Below the pieces are notes generated by a model. The model saw nothing but the letters and a program-made list of their open reading frames with translations, made no database searches and had not been told where the DNA came from. Of a stretch of DNA of 51,820 nt, positions 35,289 to 43,959 are shown piece after piece (the first letter of the stretch is position 1; each line of letters opens with the position of its first letter). The stretch is from Pirellula sp. (GTDB lineage: Bacteria; Planctomycetota; Planctomycetia; Pirellulales; Pirellulaceae), in assembly GCA_021300015.1 (NCBI GenBank), contig JAJTFB010000009.1:1-51820 (forward strand), written 5' to 3'. Position numbers and translations under genes: made by a program.

Positions 35289-37739
35289 TTATTGTTTAAT
35301 ACCTTTTTGCTGACGTAGCTGCTCCAATCGGCTCAGCGGTTTGTCGGCAGGTGCAGCAGGGGCTGGAGTCGGCATCGGCATCGGGGCAGCAGCCGCCGGG
35401 GCAGGGGGGGGCGCCACGGGCACATCGATCTGCACCTCGGCATTCCCATTGGTCTGTGAGATCAACCCCTTGTCACTCGTGACGGTCCCTCGGCATACCA
35501 AGGTCTTGTAGTTACCAGCCCGGGTCTCGGCCGGAATCGTCAGTGGGAAGACCAACTGCTTGGCGTCTGCGGCTACCGTGATTTTCGCTGTTGCGCAAGT
35601 CGTCCCAGGGGGGAGTCCCAGCAGCTCGACTTCCACGGTTCCCTCGGCAGGTCGCTTAAGCTCGATTCCAACGACGACATCAGCGGGCTTGCCCTGCTCG
35701 GCCATCGTCTTGGCAAACTTGAATTGGAACAAAGCATCCTGCACATCCAACTCGACAAACTCCGATGCGATCGTCACGGGTCCAAAACCGCTGTCGGTTG
35801 TCGCCAAAACCAATATCGGTGACTTGCGAATCGCCGCACCGTTGTTGGCTGTAATATTCATCTGCACCGTCGACTGATCGCCAGGAATCGTCACCGGCGA
35901 TGCTCCGATCCCGGCAGGCGCCGTGAGGATTCTCAAGTTGATCGGCTTGTCGAACCCAGGATTGCGTTTGGCATTGATCGTCAAGCTCATCGAACCGTTG
36001 CGTACGATCGGGACCTGTGGCTGGACGAGTTCGATATCAAAAGGGACTGCATCGACAATGTTGACGGCTAAACGATCGTGCCACATTCCCCAAACATCGA
36101 CGTTGTTCTGGCCTCGGATAAGCTGAGTTCGTTGGTTTAAAAAACCGGTCAACGTGCGTTCTGGGGAGACGACCAAGCTGGCCGACAGATCGACGAGCTT
36201 CGATGCGTTGGCCGCATCGCCTGGAGCTCGGAATATCATTTGGATCAAGCTTTGATCGGCGACGACTAAGCCGTCGGAATGGGTGGCCCCGGCAGGCAAA
36301 TCTGGAACGCTGATGCGACCCTCACCACCGACATTCTTGCGGGCCAAGTTGGCTTCGATCGCCATTCGTGCGCCCTTGGGGATATTGACCACTTGGGCAA
36401 CATAACGCTCCTGCTCGTTGACGGTCGTTCCAATCTCCGCCTCGGCCGCTGCGACCTCGACGCGGTACACAAAGTGCTTGCCTCCACGTCCAAGGTGATC
36501 CGAAACACAAACGGCATACTTGCCGTCCTCGGGAACTTTGAAACTCAAATAACTATCTGGACCTCCTTGGTCATCATTGGAAGCCAATCCGCCCCCACCG
36601 ACCTTGAAGATCTGAAGCACCGGATCGACCTGGGATCGCAGGGGAGATCTCGCATGCACCGAGATATCGAGCTGCTGATCCTTTTTAGCTTCGATCACCC
36701 AATAGTCTCGGTCTTGCTCGGTCTCAAGGATTCCGTTGAAAGCCACCGGAACAGGATGCGATGTGGGAATCGCGTTGTAATCGGAGTTCGGTTCGGTCTC
36801 CAAGACGTTCGGCAGCGAGTTGACCCGTAGCATGTTTGGCGAAGGTGCGATCAGGCCGCCTTGTTGCGACCAAACCCCTGCGGATTTCGTTCGAGCATCG
36901 GCAGGGATATCAAAGGTCTCTTGCCAGGTATTTCCTAACAAATCAATGCAAGTTGCGGTCAATGGTTGCCCGGCAGGTCCACCCGAAGGCAGGATCGCCA
37001 CAGGTCTTGGATACCCGCCGACGTGCAAACGGTACTTGCACTGATCGTTCCCACCAAAACTGCTTTCGCGAACTTCGATGATGTATCGGCCCTTGGCCGG
37101 TGCGACCATCGAACACAAACAATCCTGCTGCAAAAAGACCGAGTCATCGCTCGCGGTGATCTCAAAGCGATTGGCATCGTAGATCGCGACATAAGGATCG
37201 AAGAAGTTGTTCAGGTAGGCATGCCGCAGCCCTTCGAGCTCCACGTTCAGTCGTTGGCCGGCTTCGAGCTCAACCGAAAAATAATCGACATCTTCATTGA
37301 GAACCACTCCGTCGATCGTCGTGTTGATCGCGATCTCCTGAGCCTTGATAAACTCGCTGTTCGGCTCGGTCTCAACGAGCGTCGGTAAAGCCGAAACGCC
37401 AAAGAGACGCAGATTGCTTGTACCACTCGCAGTGACGACTCGAAAGGGATGCAACTGGGGCTTGGCATCGACCGCTGCGCTGATGGTGACCTTGATGTTG
37501 TTGTCGTCAACTTTGGTAACGTTGCTCGCAGTCAGCCCCGGGGTGTAAAACAGCAACTCGCGGGCATCGCCAAGGCGAGCCCCAGAGATCTGAACCTCGA
37601 CGGACTGTCCCCGCTGCACTCCGACGACCGACAAGGAGTTGGCTTCGGGCTGTGACGCCCAAGCCTGATGGGCCCCTGGAATGAGCATCGCCAAGAAGGC
37701 CAACACTGCGGACATACCGATCGCTCTCGACCAAATCAT
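35289..37739 (-). CDS. Secreted protein with pre-peptidase C-terminal (PPC) domains
   Basis: From the ATG at 37739, eight bases after a GAGG ribosome site, the product has 816 residues; a GTG one codon earlier is the alternative. The N terminus is a signal peptide (SAVLAFLAMLIPGAHQAWAS). Two PPC domains are marked by VETEPNSEFIKAQEI with DYFSVELEAGQRLNVELEG, and by LETEPNSDYNAIPTSHPVP with DYWVIEAKKDQQLDI. The C-terminal half is beta-rich and ends in a Pro/Ala-rich stretch and a charged tail (LSRLEQLRQQKGIKQ). PPC domains usually accompany secreted enzymes and aid folding or binding; no catalytic domain is evident. It is the second gene of the operon, 60 bases after the DUF1501 gene. Confidence 0.85.
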   Translation of the reverse strand: MIWSRAIGMSAVLAFLAMLIPGAHQAWASQPEANSLSVVGVQRGQSVEVQISGARLGDARELLFYTPGLTASNVTKVDDNNIKVTISAAVDAKPQLHPFRVVTASGTSNLRLFGVSALPTLVETEPNSEFIKAQEIAINTTIDGVVLNEDVDYFSVELEAGQRLNVELEGLRHAYLNNFFDPYVAIYDANRFEITASDDSVFLQQDCLCSMVAPAKGRYIIEVRESSFGGNDQCKYRLHVGGYPRPVAILPSGGPAGQPLTATCIDLLGNTWQETFDIPADARTKSAGVWSQQGGLIAPSPNMLRVNSLPNVLETEPNSDYNAIPTSHPVPVAFNGILETEQDRDYWVIEAKKDQQLDISVHARSPLRSQVDPVLQIFKVGGGGLASNDDQGGPDSYLSFKVPEDGKYAVCVSDHLGRGGKHFVYRVEVAAAEAEIGTTVNEQERYVAQVVNIPKGARMAIEANLARKNVGGEGRISVPDLPAGATHSDGLVVADQSLIQMIFRAPGDAANASKLVDLSASLVVSPERTLTGFLNQRTQLIRGQNNVDVWGMWHDRLAVNIVDAVPFDIELVQPQVPIVRNGSMSLTINAKRNPGFDKPINLRILTAPAGIGASPVTIPGDQSTVQMNITANNGAAIRKSPILVLATTDSGFGPVTIASEFVELDVQDALFQFKFAKTMAEQGKPADVVVGIELKRPAEGTVEVELLGLPPGTTCATAKITVAADAKQLVFPLTIPAETRAGNYKTLVCRGTVTSDKGLISQTNGNAEVQIDVPVAPPPAPAAAAPMPMPTPAPAAPADKPLSRLEQLRQQKGIKQ

Positions 37740-37802
37740 CACTAGGACCTCGTCGTTGAAATCTTGGAGTCAAACTGTACAAACCAGAAGCGGTCTGATT
37801 CG

Positions 37803-39107
37803 CTATGCGATCAAGTCGGTCACCACGCGGCCACCGTCACAGATTTCGATAGGACGATCGCCTGGAGCCATGAGTTCTTTGTCAGCGACGATGCCCATCA
37901 GGTGGTACATCGTCGTGGCCAAATCCTCGGGAGAAACCGCATCGAACTCGGGCTCCGTAGCCGTCGCATCCGAAGATCCGTAAACCAGACCACCCTTGAT
38001 GCCACCGCCGGCCAAGAGAACGCTGAAAACCTTCGGCCAGTGATCTCGCCCACCGTCGTTGTTGATTTTCGGGGTGCGTCCGAATTCGCTGCTGACCATG
38101 ACCAAGGTCTTGCTCAAGAGGCCTCGGGATTCGAGGTCCTCGATAAGCGTCGCCAGGGCTTGATCCAAAGGAGGCATATCCCGCCGCATGCTTCCTGCAA
38201 TCTGAGCGTGCATGTCCCAGCCACCGTAGGTCACCGAGACCATGCGAGAACCGGCTTCTACCAACCGACGGGCCATGAGCAATCGCTGGCCGGCCGCGTT
38301 GCGACCGTATTTGTCACGCAACGCGTTGTCTTCGGCTTCGATATTGAATGCCTCTCGGGCCGAATCGCTGCTGATGAGCGAGTAGGCTCGCTCATAAAAG
38401 GTATCCATCGCCGTAAGGTTGTCGGACTTTTGCTTGGATTCAAAGTACTCATTGACCGCTTGGAGCGCCGAACGACGACGGCCAAAGCGAGCCATATCGA
38501 CGTCACCCTGAAGATTCAAATCCTGAACCTTGAAACCTTTGTTCGCAGGGTCCGCACCTAGGCTGAACGGGCCGTAGGAGGAACTCAAGTACCCAGACCC
38601 GGAAAACTCATTCGGATTGCTTGGGATTGCAATGTAGGGAGGCAAGTTGTTGCGCGGGCCATACTCGTGGCTGACAACCGATCCAAAACTCGGGTACGAC
38701 AACGCCGGCGATGGCTTGTATCCGGTGAACATGTTGTGTGTGCCGCGCTCGTGGGCCGCCTCGCCGTGAGAGAGCGATCGGATCACCGTGAACTTGTCGG
38801 AGATGCTGGCCAAACGGGGAACCGTCTCGCAAAACACATCCCCAGTCTTGGTCTTGATGGTCTTCATCTCTCCGCGATACTCAAGCGGACTGTAAGGCTT
38901 CGGATCGAACGTTTCTTGGTGGGCAATCCCACCCGGTAGGAAAATGTGAATCACACTCTCGGCTTTGGCTTCGATGAAGTCGTAGTGCTTCTTGTCGGCT
39001 CGAGCTTGCAAGCGAAACATATCGCCGAGCGTCAGGCCCAAGCCTCCAACGGCACCTACAGTGAGAAATCCACGACGATCCATGGGGTTACCTAAGCATC
39101 TCATCAT
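37803..39107 (-). CDS. DUF1501 protein, Tat-exported, first gene of the operon
   Basis: The product is about 434 residues. An AGGAG ribosome site at 39112-39116 favours the ATG at 39107 or 39104 over the internal ATG at 39083. MDRRGFLTVGAVGGLGLTLG is a twin-arginine signal. DUF1501 features include FLPGGIAHQETFDPKPYSPL, RSLSHGEAAHERGTHNMFTG, EFGRTPKINNDGGRDHWPKV and DLATTMYHLMGI. The family sits in the alkaline-phosphatase/sulfatase superfamily but its activity is unknown. It heads the minus-strand operon of four genes (PPC protein, DUF1549/DUF1553 protein, WD40-cytochrome), with gaps of 60, 35 and 27 bases. Confidence 0.92.
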   Translation of the reverse strand: MMRCLGNPMDRRGFLTVGAVGGLGLTLGDMFRLQARADKKHYDFIEAKAESVIHIFLPGGIAHQETFDPKPYSPLEYRGEMKTIKTKTGDVFCETVPRLASISDKFTVIRSLSHGEAAHERGTHNMFTGYKPSPALSYPSFGSVVSHEYGPRNNLPPYIAIPSNPNEFSGSGYLSSSYGPFSLGADPANKGFKVQDLNLQGDVDMARFGRRRSALQAVNEYFESKQKSDNLTAMDTFYERAYSLISSDSAREAFNIEAEDNALRDKYGRNAAGQRLLMARRLVEAGSRMVSVTYGGWDMHAQIAGSMRRDMPPLDQALATLIEDLESRGLLSKTLVMVSSEFGRTPKINNDGGRDHWPKVFSVLLAGGGIKGGLVYGSSDATATEPEFDAVSPEDLATTMYHLMGIVADKELMAPGDRPIEICDGGRVVTDLIA

Positions 39108-39600
39108 CGAACTCCTACGGGCGTTTAAAAACGGGTTAAACAGATTAACGATGGAAGACTGGAAGAACTTGATCCGTTCTCACAGCAGTAAAGGTGGGAT
39201 GTAGTCTATGGCAACGGATCGGGTGGATCTCGGGAACTTGCGCTACCACAGGCTAGGAGGGATTCCCCCTATTGTAGTGCATCAAATTCTACTTTGTACC
39301 CTCAAGTTTTTCGATTCTAGCGGGTGAATGGACATATTTTTTCCGTGTCGTCACAATAACACCCCGCGCGCGTCCGAATCGATACGCTTTGGAATCCAAG
39401 ACACTTCGAGCCCACTACACCCCCTATCGAATCGGCAATAGAGGCAAATATTCCGCCTTTAACGATCGATTTGGCTTGGTCGCACTTCTTGGAACTGGAC
39501 ACCCCCCTACAATGCAAACGAACTGCCATTCCACAGTTCTGCATTCGAAAAGCTAACGCAAAAACTACCGGAAAGCGTCGAGTTACCTCGATCTCGAGAA
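39108..39600. promoter_or_regulatory. Divergent intergenic region, operon and Lon-domain gene promoters
   Basis: This 493-base stretch separates the minus-strand DUF1501 operon from the plus-strand gene at 39601. A TACAAT hexamer on the minus strand (39271-39276) and one on the plus strand (39508-39513) are candidate -10 elements, but neither has a convincing -35. A 75-codon minus-strand frame (39317-39544) has no ribosome site and no recognisable family, so I do not call it. Confidence 0.35.
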
Positions 39601-40323
39601 ATGGGCCACTGGGAAAAACTTCGACTGCCAGCCGACTTTGACGGCACCGTGCGGCTTTTTCCGCTCCCGAACTTGGTCATGTTCCCGCATGTGGTCCAAG
39701 CCCTCCACATCTTCGAACCCCGCTACTGCGAAATGCTCAGCGAAGCTCTTGAATCAGACCACCTGATCACCATGGCGGTCCTCGAACCGGGCTGGGAAAC
39801 CCACTTCGAACTCCATCCGAAACTCGCTCGGTTCGTCTGCATAGGAAGGATCGTCTCGCACACTCCACTCGGAGATGGTCGTCACAACATCCTGTTGGCC
39901 GGTATCCAACGAGCCCGCATCCTCGAGGAAATATCCGAAGATGTGCCGTTTCGAAAAGCCAGAGTCGAAATCCTCGAAGACCAACCGATGGATGACCCAA
40001 TTGCCGAAGAAGCCGCCCGTTTGGAACTCCTGAGGCTCTTTCGCCCCGCGTTGCCAGAGGACCTCTCGGAAGCCTCCGCATTGTCGGAGTTGCTATCCCA
40101 ACGCGTCCCCCTAGGGATCCTTACCGATGTGGTCGCCTACGCCCTAAACTTCCCGGCCGGAATCAAACAGAACTTACTGAGCCAAAACCGCGTCGAGGCT
40201 CGCTACCAAATCCTCGTCGAACAACTCTCCCACTGGCCACCCTCGAACAAATCACCGGCCGGCAATCAAGAGCAACCGGCTCGCTCGACCAACGGTCAGG
40301 TTCCCCCGTTTAGCGCCAACTGA
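39601..40323 (+). CDS. Lon substrate-binding-domain protein
   Basis: The 240-residue product begins with VRLFPLPNLVMFPHVVQALH and continues IFEPRYCEMLSEAL, VCIGRIVSHTPLGDGRHNIL and LAGIQRARILEE, the LonS (PUA-like) domain that forms the N terminus of Lon protease. There is no ATPase or protease domain, so this is a stand-alone member like those in many bacteria. Its role is not established; substrate binding is likely. It is cytoplasmic, with no signal peptide. The next gene follows after six bases, so the two form an operon. Confidence 0.88.
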   Translation: MGHWEKLRLPADFDGTVRLFPLPNLVMFPHVVQALHIFEPRYCEMLSEALESDHLITMAVLEPGWETHFELHPKLARFVCIGRIVSHTPLGDGRHNILLAGIQRARILEEISEDVPFRKARVEILEDQPMDDPIAEEAARLELLRLFRPALPEDLSEASALSELLSQRVPLGILTDVVAYALNFPAGIKQNLLSQNRVEARYQILVEQLSHWPPSNKSPAGNQEQPARSTNGQVPPFSAN

Positions 40324-40329
40324 GGTTCT

Positions 40330-40899
40330 ATGGTTGGCTTGTCGATCCGTCCGACATTCCAAGTCCCGATCGCATGCTCGAAATCCGAAGCGATCGAGCG
40401 TTTTGGTGCTGCGATGCAGAACCAATCCCCTCGCTCTTTGTATCTGGCCCACGGCGAGTACTGCGAGTTCCACCTCGAAGACCACTTGCACAGACTCTGG
40501 TCGCCTCATCTGTCGGTGTACTTCATCGACTCGGACAAAGCGCATAGCCACGCAACTGCCAGCGACCTCGATGAAGCAATAGCTTCGGGACATTGCACCC
40601 TGATCGGACGCTTTGCTCCGCGACCGAACCTCTGGACCTTGATCTGGATCTTTTACCTTGCTCTCTTTTGCAGCATCTTCTTTGCGACCCTCCTAGGTGG
40701 TTCGCAATGGATGATTGGCCATTTCCCTTGGGGATGGGTTATCGCCATTGCCACAGCGCTGCTTTACGCCTCGCTGTGGATCGCAAGCCAAATAGGTCAA
40801 TCGCTGTGCCATGACCAGATGGATCTGCTGCGAAACAGGCTCTCTAAGGTGCTCCTGCAAGCGGACTTGCACCCGATCAGCTCAGCACCCCCTGAATGA
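40330..40899 (+). CDS. Small membrane protein of unknown function
   Basis: The 189-residue product has two hydrophobic helices (WTLIWIFYLALFCSIFFATL and WGWVIAIATALLYASLWIAS) after a soluble N-terminal domain of about 105 residues. A GAGG ribosome site that overlaps the previous stop lies four bases before the ATG, so it is translated with the Lon-domain gene. No family is recognised. The last 23 bases overlap the convergent DUF1501 gene. The coupling suggests a shared role with the Lon-domain protein, which is inference. Confidence 0.7.
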   Translation: MVGLSIRPTFQVPIACSKSEAIERFGAAMQNQSPRSLYLAHGEYCEFHLEDHLHRLWSPHLSVYFIDSDKAHSHATASDLDEAIASGHCTLIGRFAPRPNLWTLIWIFYLALFCSIFFATLLGGSQWMIGHFPWGWVIAIATALLYASLWIASQIGQSLCHDQMDLLRNRLSKVLLQADLHPISSAPPE

Positions 40900-42313
40900 C
40901 CTCACCGTGCACGTTGGTCAGCCGCCGATGGATCCCATTGTGATAGTAGGTCAGCTCGGTGTGATCGATCCCGAACAAATGCAACACCGTCGCGTGAAAG
41001 TCCTGCCAAGTCACCGGATTGGAAGCCACCTTCCATCCGATATCGTCGGATTCGCCATAAGCAATCCCGGGTTTTAGACCCGCACCGGCCATCCAGCAAC
41101 TGAATGCGTAGCGGTTATGATCTCGCCCCGGTCCTGCCACATCCGATGCGGACTGCGAAAACGGGGTTCGCCCAAACTCGGTCGTAAAGAGGACCAACGT
41201 ATCCTCGAGCATTCCCCGCGCCTCTAGGTCCTCAAGCAATGCAGCGATGGGCTGATCGATCCGTCGGGCCTCGGCCGCATGGTTCTCCAAGACATTCTCG
41301 TGCGCATCCCAACTGGTCCTCGGTGTCCCCGCGATGGGGCCTCCGGAATACAACTGCACAAAGCGTACCCCTTGTTCGAGCAACCGGCGACCGAGCAAGC
41401 ATCGGCGCGCCATATCGGCCGTCTCGGCCCGATCCATCCCATAGCGTTGCTGGGTCGATTGGGTCTCTTGCTCTAGCTCGGCGACCCTGGGTACCGACAT
41501 CTGCATCTTGGCCGCTAACGCATAACTCTCGATCCGAGCCGACAACAAATCCTCTGTCCCATGCTCGGCCTGATGCTTGCGATTGAGAAAGTCGACCATC
41601 TGCCAAGTGTCCCGGTCCTCTTGCTCGCTCAGAGCCCGGGCCGGTCGCAAGTCCCTGACCGGCTGACCGCTGCTCTGAAAAACAACGCCTTGATACTGAC
41701 CGGGCAAAAAACCATGGGTCCAATTCGAAGACCCGCCGTTGGGCCCACCGCGACCGTCGGGCAAGACGACATAGGCCGGTAGGTCCTGGGCGATCGATCC
41801 GAGGCCATAGGACAACCAACTGCCCATCGACGGAAATCCATTGAACTCAAAACCGCTGTTCTCAAAGAACAATGCCGGTGTGTGGTTGGCCGATTGGGTG
41901 ACCATCGATCGCAACACAGTCAATCGATCGGCCTGCGCGGCGATCTGTGGAAACAGCTCCGAGATTTGTAGTCCGCTCTGGCCCCGTGCGCGAAACTCCC
42001 AATCGCTCTTGCGCAGCAATCCCATCTGCCCGAAGAATATATCGGGCTTCTCTTCGGTCTGGAGCGTCTTGCCGTGAAGCCGCTCCAACTCCGGTTTGTA
42101 GTCGAAGGAGTCCAAATGGCTCAACCCACCGACCAAACAGATCTGAATCGCACGCTTGGCCTTGGCCTCAGGTCTAGCTGGAATCCTAGGCATCGCAGAT
42201 GCCTTGCCGAGCAAGCCCTCTTGGGCAAGCAACGCCAAAACGGCTGTCGCTCCGAGTCCTCGCTGAGACCATTGCAACCAACCTCTTCGACTCCAAAGAT
42301 TCAGTCCGTTCAT
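40877..42313 (-). CDS. DUF1501 protein, second copy
   Basis: From the ATG at 42313 the product has 478 residues; the open frame extends upstream to 42352 but that would overlap the previous gene by 34 bases, whereas the ATG at 42313 leaves a five-base gap. WSRRGWLQWSQRGLGATAVL is a twin-arginine-type signal. DUF1501 features are ICLVGGLSHLDSFDYKPELE, VTQSANHTPALFFENSG, LFTTEFGRTPFSQSASDVAG and GRDHNRYAFSCWMAGAG. It follows the PSCyt/PSD gene (42319-45467), the usual pairing. The family is in the sulfatase-like superfamily with no known reaction. It is longer than the first copy (434 residues) and only distantly similar. Confidence 0.88.
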   Translation of the reverse strand: MNGLNLWSRRGWLQWSQRGLGATAVLALLAQEGLLGKASAMPRIPARPEAKAKRAIQICLVGGLSHLDSFDYKPELERLHGKTLQTEEKPDIFFGQMGLLRKSDWEFRARGQSGLQISELFPQIAAQADRLTVLRSMVTQSANHTPALFFENSGFEFNGFPSMGSWLSYGLGSIAQDLPAYVVLPDGRGGPNGGSSNWTHGFLPGQYQGVVFQSSGQPVRDLRPARALSEQEDRDTWQMVDFLNRKHQAEHGTEDLLSARIESYALAAKMQMSVPRVAELEQETQSTQQRYGMDRAETADMARRCLLGRRLLEQGVRFVQLYSGGPIAGTPRTSWDAHENVLENHAAEARRIDQPIAALLEDLEARGMLEDTLVLFTTEFGRTPFSQSASDVAGPGRDHNRYAFSCWMAGAGLKPGIAYGESDDIGWKVASNPVTWQDFHATVLHLFGIDHTELTYYHNGIHRRLTNVHGEVIQGVLS

Positions 42314-42318
42314 GCTTC

Positions 42319-43959
42319 TCAATCCAGTACTAAAAATTCGCTCGAGTTCCATAACGCTCTAGTCAATGCCTTGGTCCCGTGCTTGGCAACCAACTGCCGG
42401 CATTGCGCTCGCTCCTCGTCGGTGGGATCTCGCAAAAGAACGCTGCGGAACAACTTGGTGATCGTCGTATCGGCCTCCTGCGGATCCTCCATCCGATCGA
42501 CCAGCGCATCGGTCATCTGAAACACAAAATCGCTATTGAGCAAACTCAATGCCTGAAGCGGCGTGGTGGTCATCGCCCGCTTAGGGGCCGTGGCCGAGGG
42601 GTCCGGACAATCCAAGACATCCAACATCGAGGTCCGCTCGCATCGCGGATTGAATCGGTACACCGTCCGACGAAAACTCTCGGGGGGCTCCTGCGATTTA
42701 GGGACGTAATACGTCGTTCCATTGGTGTCCTTGTAGTCGACATCGACATACCCAGGACCACCGATCGTTCGATCCAAGACTCCAGCGATCAAGAGCATCG
42801 CATCGCGCGCCGATTCGCCATCGAGCCTTCGGACCGGATAACGCCAAAGCAAACGATTCGACGCATCCTTGGATAACCCATCCTCGCGAGGCCGACTCGA
42901 TTGACGATAGACGCTCGAAGTGACGATCCGACGATGAAGCGATTTGAGCTTCATCCCATCCTCCAAAAACGCTTGTGCCAACGCATCGAGAAGCTCTGGA
43001 TGCGTTGGACGAGCTCCGTTGAAACCCAAGTCGTTTGGGGTATCGACGATCCCTACTCCAAAATGGTAATGCCATACGCGATTGACGATCACACGAGAGA
43101 GCAACGCACGATTGGCTTGGGTGATCCACTGCGCAAGTGCCACTCGACGCTGAGCATCCGAAGCATCCGCCGCCAAACCGAAATCGCCACGGGGGCCTCC
43201 GACCGAGTCGATCCCACCGGATCGGACCTCGGCTCCCTCCTGATAGACATCTCCCCGCAAGAGCACCTTCGTAGCCCCTACCGATGGGTTGGAAACAACG
43301 CTATAGATTCGCTTTCGGACAGATGCCCTCAGATCGACCAACTCTCGATCGATCCGCTCGAGCTCGCTTCGGTAAGCTTGCCTCTGTTGGACAAACGACT
43401 CGCCGAGATTTTGCCAAGCCTCCTCGAGGTTCCACCCGAGCCGAGGCTCGCGCGCCAACTGGGCAATCGCCTCGTCGCTCAAAGCTTGGTCGAAACACAC
43501 GGCCTTGTAGATCACTCCGGTGAGCCAGCGATTCCCACCGGCCGGCCCATGACGCAATCCAAAAAGAAACTGCGACTTGCCCGCCTCAAAACGCTGCAAT
43601 CCCCTGCGGTAACCAGGGCCATAGAGAACCCCATTTCGAAATGCTTCGATCGTCCCGTCGGCTCGATAACGAATCGCAATATGAACCCTCTGCCCCGACT
43701 CCTGCTGGCCACCGAACGATTCCGACCTCGCAAAACCATTGCTCCCTGCCATCCACTGACGCGCTTCGCGCTCCGCATAGACAATCGCATCGAAGACCGA
43801 GCCATCGAGACTCTGCAAACTCAAAACCCCACCCCCCGATTGATCCAAGTCATCGATCTTGACCCAAGCGGCCAACGTTTTCTCCTCGACCCCAAAGTCG
43901 ATCGGGTCGGTCTCAAGATACGATCTGCCATCGAGCACCAATCTGGGCCCCCACGCCAA
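42319..43959 (-). CDS. LamG/DUF1553 (PSD1) protein, C-terminal part of a frameshifted gene
   Basis: The frame, read from the TTG at 43959, has 546 residues. It starts inside a LamG-like domain (LVLDGRSYLETDPIDFGVEE, GSVFDAIVYAEREARQWMAG) and continues into DUF1553 (VIVNRVWHYHFGVGIVDTPN, PVRRLDGESARDAMLLIAGV, TTTPLQALSLLNSDFVFQMT). It lacks its own signal peptide and heme motif. The preceding frame (43821-45467) carries those and ends in unrelated sequence after FYDTVRGLAG, exactly where this frame begins. Reading GGACATTGG as GGA-ACA-TTG-G would join the two, so a one-base deletion near 43960-43964 is likely. Not a free-standing gene. Confidence 0.85.
   Translation of the reverse strand: MAWGPRLVLDGRSYLETDPIDFGVEEKTLAAWVKIDDLDQSGGGVLSLQSLDGSVFDAIVYAEREARQWMAGSNGFARSESFGGQQESGQRVHIAIRYRADGTIEAFRNGVLYGPGYRRGLQRFEAGKSQFLFGLRHGPAGGNRWLTGVIYKAVCFDQALSDEAIAQLAREPRLGWNLEEAWQNLGESFVQQRQAYRSELERIDRELVDLRASVRKRIYSVVSNPSVGATKVLLRGDVYQEGAEVRSGGIDSVGGPRGDFGLAADASDAQRRVALAQWITQANRALLSRVIVNRVWHYHFGVGIVDTPNDLGFNGARPTHPELLDALAQAFLEDGMKLKSLHRRIVTSSVYRQSSRPREDGLSKDASNRLLWRYPVRRLDGESARDAMLLIAGVLDRTIGGPGYVDVDYKDTNGTTYYVPKSQEPPESFRRTVYRFNPRCERTSMLDVLDCPDPSATAPKRAMTTTPLQALSLLNSDFVFQMTDALVDRMEDPQEADTTITKLFRSVLLRDPTDEERAQCRQLVAKHGTKALTRALWNSSEFLVLD

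Noticed and set aside
39317..39544. 75-codon minus-strand frame upstream of the DUF1501 operon
   Set aside because: No ribosome site, no family match; more likely part of the promoter region.
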